Positions 1-10,761 of a stretch of 64,000 nucleotides of DNA are shown here, piece by piece. Both the position numbers and the translations under genes were made by a program. Every line of letters starts with the position of its first letter. The first letter of the stretch is position 1. Source of the stretch: Hygrocybe punicea (lineage: Eukaryota > Basidiomycota > Agaricomycetes > Agaricales > Hygrophoraceae); contig OY744468.1 of the NCBI GenBank assembly GCA_963556145.1, forward strand, positions 4,464,001 through 4,528,000, read 5' to 3'. The notes under the pieces were generated by a model. The model searched no databases. It had not been told where the DNA came from and saw only the letters and a program-made list of their open reading frames with translations.

Positions 1-231
1 GGGGCAATGGGGATGCAGATGACTGGTGTCCCGGCATTCGATGGGCGATTCTCGCCGTCCATGTATGATAGTAACCTGGCCCCTCCTTCCGGTCAAGCTG
101 GTGGTCAGGCTGGCGGCCAAGCTTCGGGTCATTTCTCGTCACGTAACAGTTCGATCGGTGGTCGCGGATCTCCACTCGCACTTCCTGCCGATTCTACTGA
201 ACCCCACTTCACAAGCGTTTCGACAAAATAG
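1..231 (+). CDS. 3' end of an unidentified gene (partial)
   Basis: An open frame enters from the left edge and stops at 229-231. About 74 residues are visible. They are rich in Gly, Ser, Ala and Gln, with a short tandem repeat of the type GGQAGGQA near residues 28-40, so this is probably a disordered C-terminal tail. No domain is visible and I do not recognise the family. It is followed by a T-rich stretch (270-285) and a 250-bp gap before RAD2, so it most likely is the last exon of a gene that starts outside the window. Confidence 0.4.
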   Translation, partial: GAMGMQMTGVPAFDGRFSPSMYDSNLAPPSGQAGGQAGGQASGHFSSRNSSIGGRGSPLALPADSTEPHFTSVSTK

Positions 232-481
232 CTCCAACCCTTGATGGCCTTGAAATTCTGCTTCACGATTTCTTTTTTTTTTTGTTTGCTCGTTTACCCT
301 AATTAGTTCGTATGCAATCACCCTTCATATGGCTCACGACACCCAGACTTGGACTCTAGAATGGACATCCAGTGATTTTGTTTTTTTGGGATGTTCGAAT
401 TAGTTTGCCCATGCTTCAATTCCTACTCGAGTAATACTATACGGCTTGAATCTTTTACCTTCCTCTAAGTCGGCGTGCACA

Positions 482-3400
482 ATGGGAGTCAAATCTTTGT
501 GGCATCTCCTGACTCCTGTGGGTCGACCAATTATGTATGTTGTCTTCCTCGTATACAACGACAATGACCGCCAATGAATCAGGCTCGAAAACATCGAGGG
601 CCAGGCGATGGCTATAGATTCCAGTATATGGCTTTATCAGTTTCAGGCCACTATGCGGGATAAGGATGGACGCGGACTAGTCAATGCTCACATTCTGGGT
701 TTCTTGCGCCGAATCTGCAAACTTTTATTTTATGGTATTAAACCAGTGTTTGTTTTTGACGGTGGGGCTCCTGCCTTGAAGCGAACAACCATCGTGAGCT
801 TTCCCCTTGACTTCTTTCTCAGAACTGAACTGAAATTACGAGCTACGTCGCAGAACGAGAGGAAGAATAAGAAGAGTGGTGCAGCTGCGAATCATGCTCA
901 ATTGGCGGAGAGGTTGCTTGCTGCGCAAATGAGACGAGAGGCACTGAATCACACTTCATCCCATCAGTAAAGCGCATCAGAACCATACTGGATTAAGGCT
1001 CATAGAGCTTCATCTATTAGGTCCTCCAAGAGTTCTAAAAGTAAGGGAAAGGCTCCAACCGGTGCCGTCGTCGTCGACGATGACACTGTCTACCTCGAAG
1101 ATATCGACAACTCGATGCCTAAAACTCCCGCCCGGAAAATGAAGGCCAAAGAGAAGGACCCCTCATCGTCCTCTAAAAAGAGCCGGTTCCACGACCACGA
1201 CCCTTATCAATTACCAGATGTTAACCTCGACGAAGCAATCGCAAAGGCGAGTCGCTCAGCTCCCGATCCTCGTCTTGCGACCGAAGACGAACTACTCGCC
1301 TTCATTGAAGAAATGCGACCGGAGGATTTCGATGTTACTTCTCCAGCTTTCCGTGAACTACCCACAGAAGTCCAATACGAGATCATTGGTGACCTTCGTC
1401 TCAAATCTCGTCAAACATCCTATCGACGTCTTCAGACCATGCTCCAGAATGCACCGACTCCGCTAGATTTTTCAAGGGAGCAGATCAAGAATCTCAAGCA
1501 ACGCAACACGTTGACACAACAACTATTAACTACCACAGATAGTATCGGAAAGGCTCACATATCTATTCCAGTACGAATCGCGAGCGAGAGGAACAAGGAA
1601 TATATTTTGGTGAAGAATGACGGGGAAGGAGGAGGTTGGATACTAGGTATCAGAGACGACGGCACTCAGTCGAAACCTATAGAAATCGACCACGACAGCG
1701 ACGATGAACGCAATGACAATGAAGAATGTGACAGTGACGCAGAAATGGAGGAAGTAGATATGTACGTTATATCACCAAACTTTCTATTAAATATCCTTAC
1801 ATCTCTCCCTTTCGTATTTGCAGACCTGGAGCTTCAGTCCCAGATCATGACCTCCTTGAATATAAACGAGAGATGGCCTTGTCAGCCATCGCTGCCCGCT
1901 ATTCACCAAAGAAATCAGCACCCCTTACCACCACGAAGCCAATACAAAGAAAAACATCCGCTATGCCCCTGTTTGATCCTGAAGAAGAAAGTGTATCTGC
2001 AAGATCTGATGTCATTGGCTCAGACGATGACGAAGAACTTGCCTTTGCCATCCAAGCCTCTCTGGATAGCAACGGTAAATTCAAAGTTTCGACACCGCTA
2101 AAATCGGCATTGTCAATTGCGAATGCCGGACCCTCGCGGAAACTCGTATCGCCGTCTCAGAATGTTTCGTCTCCATCTTTTCACGACCCGCCAGCGCTCC
2201 CTCCTCAGCAAACTTCATATCCATCTCGTTCAATATCAGATCCGAGGGTATTTGACCCCGATGTTTCTTTGCAGCGAATCCCCGCGCGAACAAAACCAGC
2301 CAGTGCTGCACCCTCTGTGTCAAATTCGGAAACAGATTCCGACCAAGACATGGAGGAAGTTACTTCGCCTGTTGACCCGTGTCAGGCACATGGACCCATC
2401 ACCCCGAGTAAACAGCAGGCGGTTTTGTTGACAGCGAAGGAAGCCACTCCTGGAACGTCCCAAACATATTCATTCAATGATGATTCCCATATTTTCTCGC
2501 TTTCCGATAAGCTGCCCAACCCTTTGTCACCTCGAAAAATCGATGCTGGCCCTTCAAATGTTGCCAAGTCGTCTTCTCCTTCCCCGCCCGACTTGGGATA
2601 TCATGTGGAATCTGATGAGGTGCCTTCTGAACTGTCACGAACCCCTTCAACTGCACCTGCACCTGCACTCTCCACCAGTTCGCCTCGTCAACTCTCTCCT
2701 CCTGTTGAAAATTGGGATGCAGCTCACGAGATGAATGCTGACGTCGAGGAAGGTGAATTTGCTCATTTCATGTCCCATGTGAAGGGGAAGGACCTCGACG
2801 ACGTCCGACGCGAGATTGACGACGAAATCAAGTCGCTCAACCAGAAACGAAAGGTGGCAATGCGGGATTCTGAAGAAATTACACAGCAAATGATCTCCCA
2901 GATCATGGTATGTAACATCTGTTGCGGCAGGTGTCGGTCCACTAACAAGTCGTAGACGATGTTGCGACTATTTGGTATCCCTTACATTACGGCCCCCATG
3001 GAAGCCGAAGCCCAATGTGCTACGCTCGTGTCGCTAGGATTAGTTCAAGGTATTATCACGGATGATTCCGACGTTTTTCTCTTCGGCGGCCTGCGCGTCT
3101 TCAAAAACATGTTCAACCAATCCAAAACCGTTGAATGTTTTTTACTTGGTGATTTAGGACGGGAGCTTGGCCTAGATCGCGGTACTCTCATCAGTTTAGC
3201 ATACCTCTTGGGGAGCGATTATGTGGATGGCCTCTCTGGTATTGGTCCTGTTCTCGCAATGGAGGTCTTGAAGGAGTTTCCGGGAGAAGAGGGACTGCGT
3301 GACTTCCGGGATTGGTGGATGAGAGTACAGACGGGCAAAGACTCTGAGAAGGATTCCGAGTCCAAGTTTCGGAAGAACTTTGTAAGTCGTCTGTCTAGAT

Positions 3401-4271
3401 AGTTCTGTAATCGCCATTGTTCACTCATTTCACAGAAGAAAAAATTCAAGGACCTGTACTTGCCCAAAGAATGGCCCAACCCGGCTGTGGTCAGTGGCAC
3501 CTTCTCTTCTAATGTTCACACGAGAATACGAGTTCACTCTAGAGGGACGCATATTTACATCCAACGGTGGACGATTCAGATGAACCTTTTAAATGGGGCT
3601 TGCCAGATCTTGATGCCCTTCGCGAGTGCGAGATTGTGGCATTTTTATGGAGCATGATTCATCATTCTGAAGCATTTTTATAGCTTCTTGGGTGACGAAC
3701 TCGGCTGGCCTCAAAATAAAGTCGACGAATTGCTTTTGCCCATCATCCAGAAGATGCGCAAACGCCAACAGGTATTTCAGCTTAGCGATAGATTCGGAGG
3801 CATCTAATCATTCTGTAGGCGGCAGCGTTGAACAAGCAGGGTAACTTGAACGAATTTTTCGACGTTACATCTGGAAGTGGGACGTTTGCTCCACGTAAAC
3901 GACAACCCTATTCAAGCAAGCGCCTGCAACAAGTCGTCTCGGAATTTCGAACTACACAAGCCAAACTCAAAGGCCGGCCGTTGACACCTGCGGCAGGACG
4001 TCAGTCATCCTCGGAAAATGATGCGGAGGAAGGGCCTGCACAAAAGAAAGCAAAGGGTGGGGACGGGAAGGGGAAGGAAACAGGGAGTGAAAGCAGTTCT
4101 GCAAGGGTCAAATCCACTAGAAGCGGGAAAAAGGTACAGAGACCCAGCAGGAAGACCGTTAAGGAGGTATCAAGTGACGAGGAGTACGAAGGCGAGAGAA
4201 ATATCAATAAGCAGCCTCTCAAAGTGCAGCTTCGACCACGACCAAAACCTGCATACAAGGAGATCAAATGA
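482..4271 (+). CDS. RAD2: DNA repair endonuclease RAD2/XPG
   Basis: Structure-specific 3' flap/bubble endonuclease of nucleotide excision repair (yeast Rad2, S. pombe Rad13, human XPG). Inferred exons are 482-534, 583-793, 854-966, 1021-1761, 1824-2907, 2956-3381, 3436-3489, 3543-3625, 3684-3771 and 3819-4271; they sum to 3306 nt (1101 aa). The N-nuclease domain starts MGVKSLWHLL and has the catalytic Asp30 (MAIDSSIW) and Asp77 (VFVFDGG), the same numbers as human XPG. A long acidic disordered spacer follows. The I-nuclease domain has MEAEAQCA, TDDSDVFLFG and GSDYVDGLSGIGP, so all metal ligands are present. Soon after it is a QGNLNEFF motif, a match to the PCNA-binding PIP box (QxxLxxFF). The tail is basic and nuclear-type. 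It converges on NDUFB8, whose stop is 138 bp away. Confidence 0.96.
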
Positions 4272-4408
4272 TGGTCGGAAGGTCTTCACACTAAACAGAA
4301 CGTCCAGAACCGAACTTCCACACTGGCATTCTATCGTATTCGGAGGTTTCCTAAAAACGACTTCCATTTATCGTCTATAAGACTATAACCATCACTGCAT
4401 TGTCAATA

Positions 4409-5001
4409 TTAATCCTCAGTTTCATCTTCCTGGTTTGCCTGGAAAAGGATTGTTGTTGAACCCTTGCTACACGAAAGGGCACTAGTTAGACATACCTGAT
4501 TCTCTTCCATTCCCCCAAGTTCCGTTATCAGTCCTGAGAACGGATATTCGCGAGCAACAGCGGGTCTATCGGGAATAAGAGCAACTTTGGCAAAAAGGCC
4601 GAAGCCAACGAACGCCAGAGTCGCGAGGGTAAACTGGAAAAGGGCAGTTCGAGGGGGGATAACTGGGATGTCGGGTCCCCACATGGATAAAACTTCGTCC
4701 TCTTCGTGCACCTGCAGATTGATGAGATGATTGTACAAAAGTTCGGGTGAATGACTCAGACAGTGTCACCAAAATTTCGCCTCAGTTGCTGATCCCACCA
4801 GCCCGTTGGAGGAAGGTATTGCCTAGATACAAAGGGCAACTGTGGATAACCATTCAGTTGTTCGTCTATGGGTCCTTGATGGTCGGTCGGTGTGACATAG
4901 GATCGCGACGGCAAGAGCAAAGCTGTCCGCCTGGCAAGGATGGATAGGCCAGCGGCCCTACGAACGCCAGCGGCCTTACGAACGACTGCCGTGCCGTTCA
5001 T
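4409..5001 (-). CDS. NDUFB8: Mitochondrial complex I subunit NDUFB8 homologue
   Basis: Accessory subunit of NADH:ubiquinone oxidoreductase (NDUFB8/ASHI family), in the membrane arm. Exons on the minus strand are 5001-4762, 4711-4496 and 4438-4409 (486 nt, 161 aa). The first ~40 residues are Arg/Ala/Ser-rich without acids, a mitochondrial presequence. The family signatures YLPPTGWWDQQ and HEEDEVLSMWGPDIP follow, then one hydrophobic span (LATLAFVGFGLFAKVAL) and a short acidic tail. The last intron has a clear CTAAC branch site. The start is divergent from the methyltransferase gene, with 256 bp between the two start codons, so they probably share a promoter region. Confidence 0.9.
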
Positions 5002-5257
5002 TGGAGAGATTCGGAAGCAAGTCCGAATCAGGTCCCGCCAACGAGGTCGTACCGGAAATGAAAATTTTCATCAGAAAACGACCGGGTTCTCTTCACCCAT
5101 TTCTTTTACCAAATTTTCTGGAAAACAAGCCCTCGGCAGCGTGAAAAATGAGGACGAAAGATCTGCAGATTCACTACCATTCGCTTCTGTATTTAACCGA
5201 CGGCGAACTCGTCTCAAAGATTGTCATTTGTGCCCGTCAAGATCTTCCCATTGAACA

Positions 5258-7110
5258 ATGCAGGTTGTGAAGAATATCGAGCAACAGCTGCTCACGGAAC
5301 GAAAACGCCGCAGGAAAAGCGGAGAGGTCCCGTATCCTTTAGATTACTCTTTCAACATGCTGAATTTGTGGGTCTCCTTCAAATCATACACCTTGCGCTG
5401 ATTGACGTTTTGCTAGCGATAATTGGGATCATATGTTCCTGGTTCGCTGCTGCCGAAGTTTGACTATGCACCAGTTCACGAAACCTCCTCTTGTGGTTCT
5501 CGACTTGGGATGTGGGGGCGGTTATTGGGCTATCGAAGCGGCGAAGCACTGGAAGGTCAATAACGTTGTGCCTGATCTGCTGTCTCTCCGTTCATGATTG
5601 TGGAATAGGGAAGCATGATCTTTGGATTTGACATGAAGAAAATACAACCCAGTGCGTCGGTCTTGGGATCACTTAACGTTCGTTGGGTACATGGCAATCT
5701 GTGCGCATTTCATATTGAACGATCCGTCACCTTGAATATCTTACGTCCCCTTTACCAGCCTTGAGGCCTTGCCGTTTGAATCAAACTATTTCGATTTTGT
5801 ACGCATCGTTGGCATCGGACTTGGAGTGCCTGAAGACGAGGTGAGTGATATGTTAACCGGTTGGTTTGGATTTGCTCTCTGACGCTTGCTAGTGGCAATT
5901 CGTTTTAGAGGTACTGTAAATTTATGCCGTTCGAAGGCAGTATCCCTGACAGATCAAATCCAGGAGGTTGCCCGGGTCATGAAGCCTGGAGCCGCTCTTG
6001 AGGTCCGTTTCTTTCATCAAGATTATTTATCATCCGACCATCTCCTGCACTCCGCAGATCATTGAAGAGGACCTTATCTTCCCTTGTGGACCAAACACCG
6101 ATGTTGCAGGTGTTTCCAGGCCGCCGTCCGCCAACTCCCCAACAACCCCCATGACGATATTATCTGATGATTGGTCCTCTCGACAATTCCCAGATAAATC
6201 GAGCCAGGACACGTTACCCAGGTCCCTTGCATCGAGTTCTATTCACTCTTGTTGGCCCGTGGCATCCGTTGGCCCCCAGTTCAATTCCGGCCAAACAACA
6301 CCGTCATCGCCGCCCGAACATATTAGCCATCTTCAGGATCACTCGAAACTCAAGGCGGCCTGGGATGCCATGCTTTCCAGCAGATTTTTGGCGCCTCACA
6401 TTATTTCCGTTCTTCCGTTCTACCTTTCTTCAACCTTCGTTGATGTTCAGACACATCCACCATTGAAAATCCCACTGCCCCCAAACTCTCGCTCGAGCAT
6501 AAAAGCAGGCCCTAACTCGTTCAGTAATACTTGGCAGGGGAGCTTTGATCCAGATGTGCTATTCAACTTGAAGGCATATTCGAGCAGGATATCGGTGGAA
6601 ACGCCAAGTGATTTTTCTTCCTTGCGATCGGGGAAAACATCTCCAAGAAGATTACCATCTTGCTCCTCCATGCATTTGGCAAAAACGGTGCAGACCGTGA
6701 TTGGATGCAAAGAGTCGATTTGGACGGAATATGAAAACATTAATGCCAACGACCTTCCTCCAGTAATTCGTGCAGGACGTCCGACAGAGACTCTCAAACC
6801 ATCCCTCCGCGAGGAATTTGAGCGGGCTTGGTTGAACTGGGAAAAGTGGGTCATCATGTCTTTGTCAGTGTCGCCGGTACTGAATGTATACGTCGATCTT
6901 TCTAGCGATATGATGGACCGCATCAGCATGCGCGAAAATATGGCCACCGAGTGCTCTTGGCACGATCCATTTGACGAACGCCCCGACTGGCGCGTATGGC
7001 GCAATAATCTCGAGATTGATCCGAATCATAGCACATATAGACCTCCATCTCCCGACACGCCAAATCTGTGCCGGTCTTTACGTTGCTTTGTCGTCTGGAA
7101 GCCTTCATGA
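5258..7110 (+). CDS. S-adenosylmethionine-dependent methyltransferase domain protein
   Basis: Class I (Rossmann-fold) methyltransferase of unknown substrate. Exons: 5258-5367, 5417-5555, 5609-5700, 5759-5840, 5893-5910, 5964-6002 and 6058-7110, total 1533 nt (510 aa). Motif I is VLDLGCGGGYWAIEAA, followed by the acidic-residue strand GFDM (motif II), then LEALPFESNYFDFVRI and a motif-IV-like EVARVMKPGAALEI as in UbiE/Methyltransf_11 enzymes. The large last exon is Ser/Pro-rich in its first part and then has a conserved-looking C-terminal region rich in Trp. One internal exon is only 18 nt. Such long methyltransferases are common in mushrooms; I cannot name the substrate. Confidence 0.82.
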
Positions 7111-7322
7111 ACGGTTTGTGAAATGGTTCAAGGGCGTAGTCGGTTCTCAGGCATGCAGTAGTACAGTCCCTCTTGTGGAGATTGGAATCAGGTACACCAT
7201 TTTGTGACAGGGACGGTTCCAGCAGAGGAATGATATTTGTATTTCATTATTCACACATTCCTAATTAGGTTATCCTTAGATCAGTACACACAACCTTTAC
7301 CCTCAAAAGACAGGCCAAAAAC

Positions 7323-8880
7323 ATGGCCGAGCCCGAAAAGCCTGTGGCTCCAAAGTCTCCCTCCTCAGCTGAGACTGACATCACGAAATACAAGGTAAGC
7401 TTTTACTTCAAAGGGAGGAAACGCTAGGACTCACGCCCTGTCAGACAGCAGCGGACATTATTCACCAGGTCATGAAAAAGCTTATAGAGCTCTCCGTTGA
7501 GGGAGCGAAAGTGATCGACCTCTGTCTCGAGGGAGACAAGCTGATCGAGAGCGGCACAGGGGCTGTGTATAACAAATCGGTCAAGGGTGTCAAAGTGAAC
7601 AAGGGTGTGTTCTCAGAAATCTCTTGATCTTTTCTTATTTTCGAATGAAACACTTTCATGTTTTTGAATGTCATAGGTATAGCATTTCCGACCAGCATTT
7701 CCGTCAACAATGTGGTAGCGCATTTTTCGCCACTTGCGTATGTTTACGTCGAACGCTTCGCATGATCGGGCGACAAATTGACGTGTTTTCTTCGCCTATC
7801 ATTGCACAGCTCGGATCCCCTCTCAGCTCTGACACTCGCTAAAAGTGATGTTGTCAAAATTCAGCTCGGTGCTCAGATTGATGGTTTTGCGGCGATCAGC
7901 GCGGAGACCATCGTCGTGGGCGCCACTCCAGAAGATCCGGTCACAGGGCGACGCGCAGATGTGGTCAAGGCTGCTTGGCATGCAGCCGAGGTTGTAATGC
8001 GGATGATCAAAGCCGGAAACAAGAATTGGGCGATTACTGAAGCCGTGAACAAGGTGTCCTCTGCCTGGGACTGCAAACCCGTCGAAGGTTCATCGACTTC
8101 CTAGATTCATGGACGATCTCAACTGATCGCGTTGCGAGGCTAGGCATGTTATCCTGCCAACAGACTCAGAACGTTATTGACGGCAAGAAACGCATCATCC
8201 TAAATCCAAGCGAGAGCCAAAGGCGAGATTTTGAGACGGCAACATTTGCCGAAAACGAGGTTTATGGGATTGATATACTGGTATCATCAGGCGATGACGG
8301 CAAAGTACGTGCATTGACGGTGGTTATGATCGTTCTGTTCAGTCGTCGTCACGTAGGCTCGTCTGGAAGAATCAAGGGCAACGATTTACCAGAGGGATGC
8401 CAACGTTACATATCAGCTCAAAATGAAGAACTCTCGTAGCGTTTTCTCAGAAGTGCAGAAGAAAGCCGGAGCCTTCCCTTTCAACATACGTTGTCTTGAA
8501 GATGAGAAGAGATCGCGCCTGGGTCTACAGGAAGCCGTTCAGCATAACTTGGTTAAGCCGTATGAAGTTGTGTCAGTAACTACTTTCAAATTTTTATGTT
8601 TACCGCCTAACTCAAGAAATGACTATCGACCAGATATACCCCTCCGAACACTTTTGTAGCTGCCTTCCATTTCACGATCGCGATTCTGCCAGCGGGGCCG
8701 TTGCTCGTCACTCATCCTCCTATCTGGTACAAGCCAGAGCTAGTAAAGACGGAGAAAGAACTCGAGGACGATGTGTTCAAGGCCTTGTTGGCAAGAAATT
8801 TGCGGGAGAACAAGAAGAGTAAAAAGAAGAAGGTCAAGGCGGAGGGCGATGCTGAAGCATCAGCAGATGCTGAGAAATAA
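7323..8880 (+). CDS. PA2G4: EBP1/PA2G4-type protein (M24 pseudo-peptidase, ribosome-associated)
   Basis: Homologue of human PA2G4/EBP1 and S. pombe Cdb4. These have the methionine aminopeptidase (M24) fold without peptidase activity and bind ribosomes and RNA. Exons: 7323-7394, 7445-7604, 7677-7737, 7810-8087, 8144-8304, 8357-8571 and 8634-8880 (1194 nt, 397 aa; human protein 394 aa). Visible hallmarks are the N-terminal helix around CLEGDKLIESGTGAVY, FPTSISVNN, VKIQLGAQIDGFAA, an AWHAAE segment, AVQHNLVKPYEVV and a Lys-rich C-terminal tail (KKSKKKKVK) as in EBP1, used for nucleolar targeting or RNA binding. It converges on PCC1, with 90 bp between the stop codons. Confidence 0.93.
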
Positions 8881-8970
8881 ATTCCGAAGAGATATTCGAC
8901 TGGACATCTCTTCGACTGGACCAGTCAACCTTGCTCGAGATTTTTGTAATCATGACAACACTCCATGTAT

Positions 8971-9360
8971 TCAGAGACTTCTTTGTCCGGCTTCCTCTCC
9001 AAATTCTGCCAATGTACGAAGCATCAAGTCAATGTTCTCCAGAAACCCGTTTACTGACAATCGAGCCAATCGAACCGTCAGAGTACTAAAAGTTCTGTGA
9101 AACCGTCAACCAACGTTTCCATCCCCCGTCAACATTCATCGCGTACTTACGCGACTAACATATCACCCTCTACCTTGAGTGTTCTTTTGACAGCCTGTGG
9201 CTGTAGCTCAGCGTCTACGTCAATGCTTTCCTTGGCGATTATTGCATGCTCGTGAGACGCAAAGGGGATTCGTAAATCACTTTGCGTGCATAAGAACAGT
9301 GTGGAACCTTTCCAAAATCGCCGCTCACATCGTGTGCCACGACTTTTCATTGTTGGACAT
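8971..9360 (-). CDS. PCC1: KEOPS/EKC complex subunit Pcc1
   Basis: Small subunit of the KEOPS/EKC complex, which makes the t6A modification of tRNA and is linked to telomere upkeep and transcription. Three exons on the minus strand, 9360-9329, 9279-9151 and 9094-8971, give 285 nt (94 aa), the usual Pcc1 size. Visible features: LRIPFASHEHAIIAKE, the family signature DAELQPQAVKRTL, then TLTVRLARLSVNGFLENID in the last exon, ending a few residues later. The Pcc1 fold is a dimerising alpha/beta unit (LAGE3 in man). The gene is short and split, so it is easily missed by ORF-based calling. Confidence 0.9.
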
Positions 9361-9666
9361 GCCAGTGACCAGTGAAAGCTTCTTACCAAATGTGGTACTC
9401 TCACTTAAGCTCAGTCACCAGCACGGTAAATAAATAAGCATTGCTGCCTGTCAAAGAAAACAACAAAAATGATCAACAGACTGGCCAGCTCGACCTGTGT
9501 CGACTCCAACATGAAATCTACTGATCGAGATCAACAGTATATCCAACAAGACCATGATAACGATCTGGTGCCAAACAGAAGCGATAGAAGGGTGTATGAA
9601 TAAAACTATTAAACGAAAAAGGGTATATTATACCCGGGATGTCGAGATGGGTTGGGGGGATATCAT
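9361..9666. other. Intergenic: PCC1 promoter and 3' region of GPI-protein gene
   Basis: This 306-bp stretch lies between two minus-strand genes. It must contain the promoter of PCC1 and the 3' untranslated part of the secreted-protein gene. An AT-rich patch with AATAAA-like sequence on the plus strand is near 9601. I see no further gene. Confidence 0.4.
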
Positions 9667-10423
9667 TCACAGGAAGAAGGCAATGGCGCCGATGAGGGCG
9701 CCGATGGCGAGGGCGGGGACGTCGGTCTGACGTGACGCACTTGAGGGGAGAAGGCCAGCATTGGCGGCACCAGCGGCAACCGCGGACGGAGAAGAACTTG
9801 GGGGAACAACAACAGTGGTGGGAGATGCCCTGCACAAGCACGACCATCAGCTTCGACCCGGGAGAGTAATTAAAGTACACTTTACGCGGCGTTCGCGGCA
9901 GAAGCGCTAGTCTGCAAGTCCTTAGGGAGACAAGAGATGTCGTCGCTGTGGCCAACCAGGACCTTTGACACGTTTCAGTTTTGGAGGCAAGAATGACATC
10001 GACCGATACTGACAGTGGGAGAATAGGCTTCATTGCCGTGAACGTCGATTACCGACACGACAACTTTAGTACCCCCTACGACGGGGACCTTCCTCCAGGT
10101 CATGTGGTTTTGAGTATGGTCTCCGAGTTCAACCCTGCGCGCATTTAAATGGATAATCATACAGAAACAAAGTTGAAGCAGCTTACAGTGCAGGACCGCA
10201 AACATCCTCGCTGTGGACAACGATGACGTTGTAGGGACCGCCGGTATTGTCCCAGGTCAAGGGTGAATCCTTACACTATTATAGACATATCAACATCTGT
10301 ATCTGCTGGATGAAAAAAAGCACCTACTTGTGTCAACGAAGGGATAGCCATGTTGAAATCTGCAAGAACACCTTGGATGGCCGGCAAGACAAAGAGAGCG
10401 ACAGTAAAGAGTGTGGCGAACAT
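9667..10423 (-). CDS. Secreted GPI-anchored small protein
   Basis: Predicted cell-surface protein of unknown function. Five exons: 10423-10328, 10269-10187, 10134-10014, 9962-9886 and 9829-9667 (540 nt, 179 aa). The N-terminus is a signal peptide (hydrophobic run FATLFTVALFVLPAIQG, cleavage near VLA). The middle is a beta-rich domain with TWDNTGGPYNV, two visible Cys and SVIDVHGNEAYSPTV. The end is Ser/Ala/Pro-rich and finishes in a small-residue plus hydrophobic tail (ALAIGALIGAIAFFL), the pattern of a GPI-attachment signal. This architecture is very common in Agaricomycetes, where such proteins sit in the wall or membrane. The function is not known to me. Confidence 0.8.
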
Positions 10424-10761
10424 TGTGGATTTGTAGGGGATGAGGGAGAGAACGTTGACAATGTCGTGCAGAGATGGTGGTGAATGGGAAATGTTGAATG
10501 TATTATTTTTCTTCAAGCTCCGCAACAACAATAATAAACATGTCAAAACAATGTCAAAATGGGTTTTTTTATTGGCAGGTCTCCGCACAAAGTACAAGCA
10601 CGAATCGCCCACCGCTGTGAAAAAATCCAGGGCTTGCTAGAGTTTACTCTTCCCTTTGAAGTTAGCAAGCATTGTCCTCTTCATTATCCTGTGAACAATC
10701 CCGACAAAGAAAAAATTGTCGTCATGGTCACCATCTCGCAATATGGTAGCTCTGATGCGAC
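10424..10761. other. Intergenic: promoter of the secreted-protein gene
   Basis: This 338-bp interval separates the citrate synthase stop from the start of the secreted-protein gene, both on the minus strand. It is AT-rich in the middle, with poly-T at 10562-10568. No gene or RNA is visible. Confidence 0.4.
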
